Assembly: GCA_036417435.1 (NCBI GenBank)
Contig: CM070909.1
Location: forward strand, 5,116,597 to 5,180,596
DNA from: Inia geoffrensis
Taxonomy: Eukaryota; Chordata; Mammalia; Artiodactyla; Iniidae
Reading direction: 5' to 3'
Length of the DNA stretch: 64,000 bases
This document shows positions 1 to 12,100 of this stretch, piece after piece. Position 1 is the first letter of the stretch, and the number at the start of each line of letters is the position of its first letter. A model generated the notes under the pieces. That model was not told where the DNA came from and ran no database searches. It worked only from the letters and a program-made list of their open reading frames with translations. Position numbers and translations under genes: made by a program.

Positions 1-587
1 GGCCTGAGAATGTGCATTTGTAACAAGGTCCCAGGTGATAAAGAAACTGCAGGGACTACTAGTGGTTTAATGCTGTGCCCTTTCTGAACACAGGGTCTTC
101 TGTGCCGTCTGGCTCTTCCATTGCGTCATGTCTGTCACGCTCCTCCCGCCTGCTGGCGTGCTGGCTCCGCAACAGCAGCTCAGCTGCCGTGGCCTGTGTT
201 TCCTCTTCAGCCCCACAGAGGTCAGGGTCGTGATGCCCATATAGCAGGTGGTCATGAGCTGGTTGTTTGCTCTCCCCTAGCATGCTTCTGTAATTTTGAC
301 TTTTTCAATTACGAACATTGTAGTTATAACATACGATACATTTTTATTGTAAAAATCACCTTTAATAGCACCACCACGCTAGCACAATTTCAGCAGAAAG
401 GCAGAAGCAGACCCTAAAGGATTTTCAGTGGCTTGTTAGGTGATCGCTAAGCACTGAGGAACCTGGCCCTTGACTGGGTCAGTGTTGAAAGTATGCAAGG
501 AGAGTTACTTCATCTGATTTTTGGTGGAGGCTCCTGCCTTTTACCACTAGCATTCTTTGAGATCATTTCTTTAATCTTTTTATTTAG
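1..587 (+). other. RAD52: RAD52 upstream intron (partial)
   Basis: Non-coding sequence before the first coding exon of RAD52. A pyrimidine-rich tract ends in TTTAG at 587, which is the likely 3' splice site feeding the exon that carries the ATG. I recognise no gene, promoter or repeat in this stretch; the 5' non-coding exon and promoter are presumably left of the window. Confidence 0.6.
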
Positions 588-605
588 AGGTCAACCTGAA
601 TCAAC

Positions 606-686
606 ATGTCTGGGACTGAAGAAGCAATTCTCAGCGGCCGTAACAGCTATCCTGCTGCTGCCAACTCTGTATTATGCTTTGGTCAG
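606..686 (+). CDS. RAD52: RAD52 coding exon 2 (initiator exon)
   Basis: The ATG at 606 follows a short 5' UTR segment starting near 588. The peptide begins [14 protein letters not shown] and ends VLCFGQ, closely matching the human N-terminus, so the start is secure. The donor is CAG|GTACGT. It contributes 27 codons and ends in phase 0. Confidence 0.95.
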
Positions 687-3600
687 GTACGTGTGGTGTT
701 TTCATACCTGGAAGGAATGGGGTTAAGTGAAAAAGGCATGGGGGAAGCCATTGGTAGAGCACCATCATATACATGTAAGCTGTTTTATTGTTTTTTTTCA
801 TTTAAGTGCATCATTTGGGAGTCTTTGACAAGCTCTGAGGGCATTTTGGAAGTTTAGCAGCACTGGGGGTTACGTTTAGATTTAAATTTTATTTATTCTT
901 TGGATGGATTACATTTTCATATGCTGTAACATTCAAAATGAAACAGACTGTATGTAAAAAGTCTCACTATTTCCTATCACTCTTGTCCACATATCACCCA
1001 GATTTCTTTTTGGAGGCATCCAGAGTTTCTGGTGGTGTACTCTTTGTGCAGATGTTCTGTGCATATAAGGGAGATTCTTGCTTTGTCCCCCCAAATTCTG
1101 TCTTTGTCTTACCAGAAATCTATTTGTGCGTATTTATTCCATTTAAATAGGGCAAGGGGAAGAGTACTGAGGGGATGAAAATCTAAACAACTAGGAGTGT
1201 ATTTCTCTATGTGTAGGATGGGAAATTGTTGAACTAGACAAGAGGACAAATAGAAGCAAGGCTTCCTGTCATGTTTTCTCCTCCCCTACTCCCTTGCCTA
1301 CATACATGTCATATAGACTCCGAGGAGGGAAGTTTCTGTTTCCCAGTTCTGGCTCGAGAAAGTTTTGTAGGGATGGTAACATATTAGTAACATCTAAGGC
1401 AGTGGTTTTCAAAATGTGGTCCACTGACCCCTGGGGGTCCACAAGACCTTTCAGAGTCTGTGAAATCAAAATTATTTTCATCATAATAGAAAATACCCCG
1501 TGCCTTTTTCACTCTCATTCTTTCATGAGTGAGGGTGTTTTCCAGAGACCGTATAGCATGTGCTGATATCATTGTTCTGATGGTCACTGGAATATGTGCC
1601 TGCAGAGTTTCTCCTTTTTAATTCCTAGTATTGATAGATATAAGCAACATAAACGAAAGCTCATAGGATCCTCTGTACTTCTGAAGAGTGTAAAGGGGTC
1701 TGGAGACCAAAAAGTTGGAGACTTGCTGATAAGGAATGGTGGAAATGTCCGTTTAATTTTCCCTTTCTGGATTACAGTACCAATACACAGCAGAAGAGTA
1801 CCAGGCCATCCAGAGTGCTCTGAGGCAGAGGCTGGGCCCAGAATACATAAGTAGCCGCATGGCTGGAGGAGGCCAGAAGGTAAGAGAGTTTACATGCGTG
1901 AAAAGTGGGCGCCCACAATGCCGACTATTTCCATGAACTTGCCAACTCCCTCTCTGGTCCTCATGGGTTCAGAAGGTCTCTCATTCACTGTTAGTGGATG
2001 TTTATTTGTGTCTTTGGGCGGGGATGGGTTCCAGCCTTCACTGGCATCTGCAGTGGCCCAGGCATGGCCTGGCCCAAGATACTAGTTCTAACTGGCTCCT
2101 CTGGAAGATCTTTGAATTAAGTTCACTGAGAAATTCTCTGGAATGTTTAAGGGTGGTTTTGCCAAAAGAGCTGGTAAGGAATAAATTAATTTTTTTTTTT
2201 TTTTGCGGTACGCGGGCCTCTCCCTGTTGCGGCCTCTCCTGTTGCGGCCTCTCCCGTGGCGGAGCACAGGCTCCGGACGCGCAGGCTCAGCGGCCATGGC
2301 TCACGGGCCCAGCCGCTCCGCGGCATGTGGGATCCTCCCGGACCGGGGCACGGACCCGCGTCCCCTGCATCGGCAGGCGGACTCTCAACCACTGCGCCAC
2401 CAGGGAAGCCCAGATTAAGTAAATTTTGATCCACATTTAAGTATGGCAAGGAATTTTAACAAGGTTTTTTTTCCTTCTTTAAATTTTTTTTCCAGGTGTG
2501 TTACATCGAGGGTCACAGGGTAATTAATCTGGCCAATGAGATGTTTGGCTACAATGGCTGGGCACACTCTATCACACAACAGAACGTGGGTGAGTATGCT
2601 TCCTGGCAGTGGCTGCTGCTTTGTCTCCCTTCCTCGGCATTGGCTGACTTCCGGCAGCCGTGTTTTGTAGGCAAGGACCTAGGGAAGGTGTGCTCAGTCG
2701 CCAGCAGGAGGAATACGGGTGAGGCTCAGGGATCAGTATCCTCTTCAACTGGTTCTCTTTCCCACTCCTAGATTTTGTTGACCTTAACAATGGCAAGTTC
2801 TACGTGGGCGTCTGTGCATTTGTGAGAGTCCAGCTGAAGGTGAGGGTGATGGAGGGGACGTGCTGCCTGCAGGCACGGGGCGGGTGGGAGAGTGAGCAGG
2901 TACGGAGGCCTTGGGGCCCAGAGAGGGGGTGGGGTTGTTCAGACATCCTCCCTCATGTGCCCCTAAGAGAATTTTGAGGAACTCTTTTCTCTTGCACGTT
3001 TTTTTTTTTTTGTTTGTTTTTTTTTTTTTTTGCGATACGCGGGCCTTTCACTGTTGTGGCCTCTCCCGTTGCGGAGCACAGGCTCCCGACGCGCAGGCTC
3101 AGCGGCCATGGCTCACGGGCCCAGCCGCTCTGCGGCATGTGGGATCTTCCCGGACTGGGGCACGAACCCGTGTCCCCTGCATCGGCAGGCGGACTCTCAA
3201 CCACTGCGCCACCAGGGAAGCCCTCTTGCACGTTTTTAAGTTGACCCAGTTTTCACCACATATATAAACAGTTGTAAGGGTGTATTTTTTGGCATATTGT
3301 AAAATTTTACATTCTAAAATAAATCTGTTACATCTTTTTAACACGTACCAATGTATTCTAAATACCATAGAGGATTAAATGCGGTCATCCATTTAAAAAA
3401 AATACATGCACAAGCTATTTTTCTTTCTCTTTCTTTCTTTTTAAATATTTATTTATTTATTTGGTTGCACTGGGTCTTAGTTGTGGTGTGCAGGGTCTTT
3501 AGCTGCGGCATGCAGGATCTAGTTCCCCAACCAGGGACTGAACCTGGGCCCCCTGCATTGGGAGCATGGAGCCTTAACCCCTGGACCACCAGGGAAGTCC

Positions 3601-3757
3601 CTGTTTTTCTTTTTTTTGAGCAAGTTATTCTTTGGTCATCAGATATCTTACGTTGTTTCTTCTTGAACACGTATTTCCATTCCATTTCCCCTCTGGCTTT
3701 TATCCTAATATAAGCCGTATGATTGAAAATCTTTTATTAATGATAACCTTATTATAC

Positions 3758-3800
<43 letters not shown>

Positions 3801-6087
3801 TTTTAGGGGATAAATTTCCAGTGATCTTAAGGTTCTAACTACTGAGAAATTTTTTCTGGATTGAGTTACTATTGATATTACAGGTGCTATTAATACACAA
3901 TTTAGTCAGTTGTGTTTATGTTGAAGAGACAACATAACTACATCAAAATATTTATATTTAATAAAATTTTATGGAAAATGCATTTCTTGATAAGATGGAT
4001 GAGCTGTTTTCTATTCAGTTAGTTTGTATATCCATAGTTAATATTACTTATTCCTAGACTAAACATTTAGCATTAATTCTATTCTGACTTATTTTTATAA
4101 ATACTACCGAAAACCTTATTCACATAAACAAACTGAGAATGAACGAGTTTCGTTACAGTGTCTCATTCATTTCTTTGACTACCTGTGAGTTACATATCAG
4201 AAATCACAATGCTATCATCAAACATTATACTCGGCCCTCTGTCAGCTAGCAGCTTGATCAGGCCCACCTTTACTTTTGCTAGAAGCCGAGAAATAGGTAC
4301 CACCTGACTTGTGAGAGGATTTGCTATCCAGTCGTTAGACTATGTTACATATAATATTTCACATTTTTGGTTTGGTGCCCCAGAGGTTTTCGTAGTGTGG
4401 GTAATGTGTCTTAGTAAGATGTGGGGCGGGTCAGGTGTGTGCCTGGTTATGTGAAGAGGAAGGAGAATTGTCTTGCACTTGGAGCACAGGCACATCTCTA
4501 GGCAGATCCGGTCCAGGAAGTAGCCCTGGAAATGGACTCTGGCAACTCCGCCTGTGTTCCAGGCCCTGGGCTCTGTCCAACCAGTCTGAACACTGATGCT
4601 TGAGGAAGAGGAGAGCTCTGCAGCCAGGGACGGGGCTGCAACTCCTCACGTTGGACCCTGAACTCCTTTTCTGTCCCCAGGATGGTTCGTATCATGAGGA
4701 CGTGGGCTATGGTGTTAGCGAGGGCCTCAAGTCCAAAGCCTTGTCTTTGGAGAAGGCGAGGAAGGAGGCAGTGACCGATGGGCTGAAGCGAGCACTGAGG
4801 TAGGCAGATCCTGTTCTTCTCAGCTCTGGGTTATAACGCCCACGGGGTTCAGAAGTCGAAATAACATAAGTCTTCCTCCCGCCCTTGGCCCTGTGCAGCC
4901 TGTTTTCCTGCTGTCTTCTGTCTTTCCCCAGCGCTTCTTTATCCTGGGGGCCCACTTTTGGGGAATACGTAGTAGAACGCTGTGTGCTCTGTTCTGTACT
5001 TGACCTGCCTTCCCCACCCCTCTCATCAGCAGTGTGTCCTGGAGACCTCTCCACACGAGCACATAGATTGTTTCCTCCTTCTCTTTAATACACCTACACA
5101 GTTCTTCATTCTGTATATGTAACATAGTTAACTTAGTTTCATAGAGCAGGGTTTTTAACCTTCTTTGAGGTCATAGATGCCTTTGAGAATTGAATTACCA
5201 GAAAAATACATGTAAAACATGCACTAAAAATTTGCAATACCATAACCTGTGGGGGAATCCAGACATCCCAAGTAAAGAACTTTGCTCGTGGAGGTCTGTG
5301 CCCCTAAAGTGTGCATGCTCACTATTACTGGGGAATTGGAGCAGTCCTTGGGAAACATCCTCTTCTGTGGAATTCGTGTTCCGTGTTGGGAGGTATAGCT
5401 GGTGGGATTTTGTGAGCGTTTGCTCAGGTTTTCTGTGCCCACTGCCCCTCCTGCGGGCGGGTTTGTGACTGCTGTGCTCACTGCTGTGTTCTCAGCGCCT
5501 AATGCAGATGCGTAATGAACATTTCTGAATGCTTATCAGAGTCCATCTCCTCTGCTGTGTTGAGAAGCAGCTTGTGCAAAGGCTGTAGCTCTGTTTTCTG
5601 ATATTCACATATAACGTTCTCAACCCCGTTCCCCTCTTTTCTTACCCGTAGAAGTTTCGGGAATGCACTTGGGAATTGTATTCTAGACAAAGACTACCTG
5701 AGGTCGCTAAACAAGCTCCCACACCAGGTATGTTACAAGTGGGGGGTGGAATGCATTGCAGTAAAGGTGCAACTGACGATGCTTTTGTGTCATGAGTGAG
5801 TATTTGGTGATGGAGAGAGAAAAAGTGAAGACTTGGCTATTTAGAGGGTCTGGGATGTATTTCAGACGTCTTTGAACATAAGAGCCAGCAGGAACCAATT
5901 ACCTTAATGTACCAGTGAGGAAATTGAAGCCTGGAGCATTTGTGTTACTTGTCTCTTATGTAGAGAGAACCGTGCTTGGCAGTGGTCTGTGAGACAGAAG
6001 GAACGCAGATCCCTCGCAGCACCACTGCCATTTCTTACACTCAGAGCCTCACCCGTTCAACCTTCCTGTTCTTCCTTAGCTCGGGTG

Positions 6088-6125
<38 letters not shown>

Positions 6126-9100
6126 TTGTTGTTTTTTGCGGTACGCGGGCGTCTCAGTGTTGTGGCCTCTCCCGCTGCGGAGCGCAGGCTCTGGACGCGC
6201 AGGCTCAGCGGCCATGGCTCACGGGCCCAGCCACTCCGCGGTATGTGGGATCCTCCCGGACCGGGGCACGAATCTGTGTCCCCTGCGTCGGCAGGCGGAC
6301 CCTCAACCACTGCGCCACCAGGGAAGCCCTCGGGTGTCTTTAAGGTTTAGATCTCCCTTGTTTCTGTAGTTGCACATCATGTAATCTACGCGTTTGCCTT
6401 CGGAGAATGGTGTCTGGAGTTTAGCATGCCTGGGCCAGTCAGGCTCTGGAGCATTCCTGTTGCCTGGTGGAGTGTGGCTGCTTCACCTGTGGTTCTTTGG
6501 GTCCCTGCAGTGCCGCCACCCTGGGCAGCCTTCCCTCTCTGGTACTTGAGGGGTTCTTTTTCTTGTGCTGCCCCTAATAGAGGTGTGTGTCAATTGGTAG
6601 CTGTCAAAACTCCATTTCTTGGGGCTTCCCTGGTGGCGCAGTGGTTGAGAGTCCGCCTGCCGACGCAGGGGACGCGGGTTCGTGCCCCAGTCCGGGAGGA
6701 TCCCACATGCCGCGGAGCGGCTGGGCCCGTGAGTCATGGCCGCTGAGCCTGCGTGTCCGGAGCCTATGCTCCGCAAAGGGAGAGGCCACAACAGTGAGAG
6801 GCCTGCGTCCCGCAAAAAACAAAAAAACTCCATTTCTGTCCTTTTTCTAAATCCTTTTTACATATTATTGGACTCAGTTTGCTAATATTTTGTCAAGGAT
6901 TTCTGCATCTATATTTATGAGGGATATTGTAGTTTTTTCTCTTGTTTAAAACATTGTGGTAAAAAACACATAACATGAAATTTACCATTTTAACCGTTTT
7001 TAAGTGTACAGTTCAATAGTGAAACATCCCCAGAACTTACAACATGGAAATCTCTGTACCCATAAAACAAATCCCCTTTTACCCCTTCCTTCAGCCCCTG
7101 GCAACCACCATTCTACTTTCTGTTTCTATGAATTTGACTATTTTAAATATCTCATATAAGTGCAGTCATACAATTTATGTCTTTCTGTGACTGGCTGTGT
7201 TACTTAGGATAATGTCCTCAAGGTTCATCTATGTTGTAGCATGTGTCAGAATTTCCTTCCTTTCTAAGGCTGGAGTAATTAATATTCCATTGTATGTATA
7301 TATCACATTTTCTCTATCCCTTCGTCCATCAATGGATATTTGGGTTGCTTCCATCTCTTGGCTATTGTGAATACTGCTGTAACAACCATGGATGTGCAAA
7401 TACCTCTTGAGGACTCTGTTACCAGTTATTTTGGAAATATATCCAGCAGTCGGGTTGCTGGATCGTATGGTGATTTTTTTTTTTAATTTTTGGGGGAACT
7501 TCCGTACTGTTTTCTATGATGGCTGCACTATTTTGCAACTCAGCCAGCAGTGCACGAGGGTTCTGATTTCTCCACATCCTTGCCAACATGTGTTATTTTC
7601 TGTTTTTTTTTTTTTTTTTTTTTTTTTTTTTGTGGTACGCGGGCCTCTCACTGCTGCGGCCTCTCCCGTTGCCGAGCACAGGCTCTGGACGCGCAGGCTC
7701 AGCGGCCATGGCTCACGGGCCCAGCCGCTCCGCGGCATGTGGGATCTTCCCGGACTGGGGCACGAACCCGCGTCCCCTGCATCGGCAGGCGGACTCTCAA
7801 CCACTGCGCCACCAGGGAAGCCCATATTTTCTGTTTTTTTGATAGTAGCCATCCTAATGGGTGTGATTTGAATTTTTCTGATGATTAGTGATGTTGAACA
7901 TCTTTTCATGTGCTTATTGCCCATTTGTGTATCATCTTTGGAGAACTGTCTGCTCAGGTTCTTTGCCCATTTTTGATTTATTTGTTGTCAAGCTGTAGGA
8001 GTTCTTTATATATTCTGGCTGTTAACTCCTTATCAGAGATATGACTGCAAAGTTTTTTCCCATTCCATAGCTTGCCTTTTAAGTTTGATATAGCTCCATT
8101 TGTATATTTTTGCTTTTTTTGTTGCCTGTATTTTGGTGTCACATCCAAGAAATCATTGCCAAATTCAATGTCGTGAAGTTTTTCCCCTGTGTTTTCTTCT
8201 TTGAGTTTTATAGTTTTGGGTCTTATATTTAGGTATTTAATGTATCTCGAATTTATTTTTGTATATGATGTAAGATACAGGTCTAACTTCATTCTTTTGC
8301 ATGTGGATATTCAGTTTTTCCAACATCATTTGTTGAAGAGACTCCTTTTCCCATTGTGTGGTCTTGGCACACTTGCTGAAGATCATTTGGTCATACATGA
8401 GGATTTATCTCTGGGCTTTCTGTATTATTACGTTGACCTACGCACCTGTCTTTATGGCAGTATCATACTGTTTTGATTATTGAAGTTTTGTAATATGTTT
8501 GGAAATCAGGAGGTCCTCCAATTTTTTTTTTCCAAAATTATTTTTTCTATTTGAGGTCCCTTGAGATTCTTTATAAATTTTAAGATGAATTTTTTTATTT
8601 ATGTAAAAAATGCCATTGGAATTTTGATAGGGATTACACTGAATCTGTAGATCACTTTGGTAGTATGCATATCTTAACAATATTAAGTCTTCCAGTTCAT
8701 GAACATGGGAAGTCTTTCCATCTATTTGCGCCTTCTTTAATTTCTTTCAGCAATGTTTCATAGTTTTCAGTGTACAAGTCTTTCACCTTGGTTAGGTTTA
8801 TTCCTAAGTATTTTATTCTTTTTGATGCTATTGTAAATGGAATTGTTCTCTCAATTTTTTGATTGTTCATTATTAGTGTGTAGAGACACAACTGTTGTTT
8901 ATGTGGATTTGTATCCTGAAACTTTGCTGAATTTGTTTATTAATTCTGACAGTTTTTTTTGTCGAGTCTTTAAGGTTTTCTACATAGAAGGTCAAGTAAT
9001 CTGCAACCAGAGATAATTTTACTTCTTCCTTTCCAATTTGGATTCCTTTTATTTCTTTTCCTTGCCTAATTGCTCTGGCTAGGACTTCCAGTATGTTAAG

Positions 9101-12100
9101 ACGTAGTGAGAGTGGGCATCCTTGCCTTGTTCCTGATCTTCCAGGAAAAGCTTTCAGTCTTTACCATTGAGTATGATGTTAACTGTAGGCTTTTCATATA
9201 TGGCCTTTATTATGTTGAGGTTGTTTCCTTCTATTCCTAATTTGTTGAATGTTTTTATCATGAAAAAAATATTGAATCTCGTCAGACTTTTTTCTTTGCA
9301 TCAGTTTAGATGAACAGGTGGTTTTGTTCATGGATCACATTGATTGATTTGTGTATGTCAAACCATCTTTGCATTTCAAGAATAAACCTCTCTTGGTCAT
9401 GCTGTATAATACTTTTAATGTGCTGTTAAATTTGGTGAGCCGGTATTTCATTGAGGATTTTTGCATCGATATGCATCAGGGATATTGGTCTGTAGTTTTC
9501 TTGTAGTGTCTTTTTTTCCACCCTCCTCTTATAGTGTTTTTGCCTGGCTTTGGTATCAGAATAATGCTGGCCTCTTAGAATGAACTGGGAAGTGTTCCCT
9601 CCTTTTCAGTTTTCTGGAAGGGTTTGACGGTTGGTGTTAATTCTTTAAATGTTTGGTAGAATTTTCCAGTGAAGCCATGTAGTCCTGGGCTTGTTGTTGT
9701 TGTTGTTGTTGTTAGGGTTTTGTTTACTAATACACTCTTCTACTAGTTACTGGTCTATTTCTGTTTCTTCATGATTCAGTCTTGGTAGGTTGTGTGTTTT
9801 AGGAATGTATCCATTTCTTCTAGGCTATCTGATTTGTTGGTGTACAGTTGTTCATAGTATTTTCATAATCTTTTTTTTTCTTTTCGGTACACGGGCCTCT
9901 CACCGCTGTGGCCTCTCCCGTTGCGGAGCACAGGCTCCGGACGCGCAGGCTCAGCGGCCATGGCTCACGGGCCCAGCCGCTCCGCGGCATGTGGGATCTT
10001 CGAGGACCGGGGCACGAACCCGTGTCCCCTGCATTGGCAGGTGGACTCCCAACCACTGCGCCACCAGGGAAGCCCTGCCCTAAGCTTTATTTCCTATCTT
10101 CTCCTAGCTTGTGTCAGCTAGAAACTTCCCTGTTAGTACTGCATTTGCTGCATGTGTAAGTTTTGGTGTGCTGTGTTTTCAACATTTTCATTTGTCCCAG
10201 GATGTTTTCTAATTTCCCTTGTGATTTCTTTGACCCATTGGTTGTCTTACGAAAGTACTAACTCCACGCTTGTGATTTTCCAGGTCTCCTTCTGCCGTTG
10301 ATTTCCAGTTCATTCCATTGTGATCAGCAAAGAGTTTTTTGTATAATTTCTGTCTTCTTCAACTTAAGACTTGTTTTGTAGCCTAACGTGTGGTCTGTCC
10401 TGGAGAATGTTCGATTTGTACTTGAGAATGTATATTCTGCTGTTGTTGGGTGAAATATTCTCTGTATGTCTTAGGTCCATATGGTCTGTAGTGTTCAAAT
10501 CTTCAGTTTCCTTATTGACCTTCTCTTTGGTTCTGTCCATTACTGAAAGCAGGGTACTGAAGTCTTCTATTATTGTCTTGCTGTGTATTTCTCCTTTCAA
10601 ATCTGTCAACGTTTGCTTTACATATTTAGGAGCTCTGATGTTTGGTATATAAGTATTTATAATTGTTATAGCTTCACAGTTAATTGACCCTTTTATTATT
10701 ATAGAATGTCCTCTTTTGTCTCTTGTAACAATTTTTGACTTAAAGTCTGTTTTTCCTTATATTAGTATAGCCTCCCCTGCACCCTTTTGGTTACCATTTT
10801 TTTTTTTTTTTTTTGCTGTACGCAGGCCTCTGACTGCTGTGGCCTCTCCTGTTGTGGAGCACAGGCTCCGGACGCACAGGCTCAGCGGCCACGGCTCACG
10901 GTCCCAGCCGCTCCGCGGCATGTGGGATCTTCCCGAACCGGGGCACGAACCCGCGTCCCCTGCGTCAGCAGGCGGACTCTCAACCACTGCGCCACCAGGG
11001 AAGCCCTTGGTTACCATTTAAATGGACTATCTCCTTCCATCCTTTCACCTTCAGCCTGTGTTATGTCTGTAGATCTGAAGTGAGTCTAATGTAGGAAGTA
11101 TGTAGTTGTATCTTGTTTTTTGAATCCATCCAGCCAATCTATGGCTTTTGGTTGGGGAGTTTGATCCATTTACATTTATTATTGATAGGGAAGGGCTTAG
11201 TATTGTCATTTTGTTAGTCGTTTTCTGTATGTCCTGTAGCTTAGCTTTTTTTTTTGTCCCTTCTTTCCTCTCTTACTGCTGTCCTTTGTGTTGTGTTGAT
11301 TTTTTTGGTAGTAACATGATTTGATTCCCTTCTTGTTTACTTTTGTGTATATCTTATAGATATTTTCTTCGTGGTTACCATTGCAATTATATAAAACATT
11401 TTAAAGTTATAACATTCTATTTTAAACTGATACCTTGAATTGCATACAGAAACTCTAGGCCTTTACAACACCACTTTATGTTATTGATGTTACAGATTAC
11501 ATCTTCATGTTATTGTATGTCCACTAACATAGATTGATAGTTATAAAAGTTTTAATGGTTTTTACTTTTAATATCTGTATTCATTATATAATTTTAATGG
11601 TTTTTTTCATTTAAATTCCATGTACCAAAATTATGATGATATAGGTTACTGTTTTTGTCCATGTATTTATCTTTACTGGAGAACTTTTTATTTTCATGTT
11701 GCTGCCCGGCATCCTTTTGTTTCAGTTCGAACGACTCCCTTTAGTATTTGTTGTAGAGCAAGTCTAGTGATAATGAACTCCCTCTGCTTTTGTTTATTTG
11801 AAAAAAATCTTAGTTTCTCCATTTTTGAAGGGTACTTTTGCTGGATACACTATTCTTGGCTAAGTTTTTTCTTTCAGGGCTTTGAATGTATCATCCCACT
11901 CCCTTTTGGCCTGTAAGAGTTCTGCTGAGAAATCTGATAATCTTAGGCAGGCGCTCTAGTATGTGATGATTTGCTTTTCTCTTGCTGTCTTCAAGATCTC
12001 TCTGTCTTTGACTTTTTCTTTTTTAATTGAGATATAATTGACATACATTACAGGGATACCTTGTTTTATAGTGCTTCATTTTATTGCACTTCACAGATAG

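Larger units (their letters stand above)
2840..4680 (+). other. RAD52: RAD52 intron 5
   Basis: Contains a young CHR SINE (3000-3223), an older CHR-type SINE (3440-3601) and a long TG microsatellite (3759-3795). The stretch 3840-4670 shows no recognisable repeat or gene. The acceptor is TGTCCCCAG at 4680. Confidence 0.8.

Noticed and set aside
2186..2449. Open reading frames of 60-160 codons with recurring peptides such as [15 protein letters not shown] or [16 protein letters not shown], at this site and at the other young SINE copies.
   Set aside because: They recur on both strands wherever a CHR SINE lies and are simply translations of that repeat; not genes.
6621..6700. A tRNA gene suggested by A- and B-box-like sequences.
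   Set aside because: This is the tRNA-derived head of the SINE, present in many copies. It lacks a complete tRNA fold and is not a functional tRNA gene.
7978..8891. Minus-strand open frames with Lys/Asn-rich peptides (for example 7978-8292 and 8697-8891).
   Set aside because: These are decayed L1 ORF2 fragments read in the L1 sense; short, interrupted by stops and without an intact domain.
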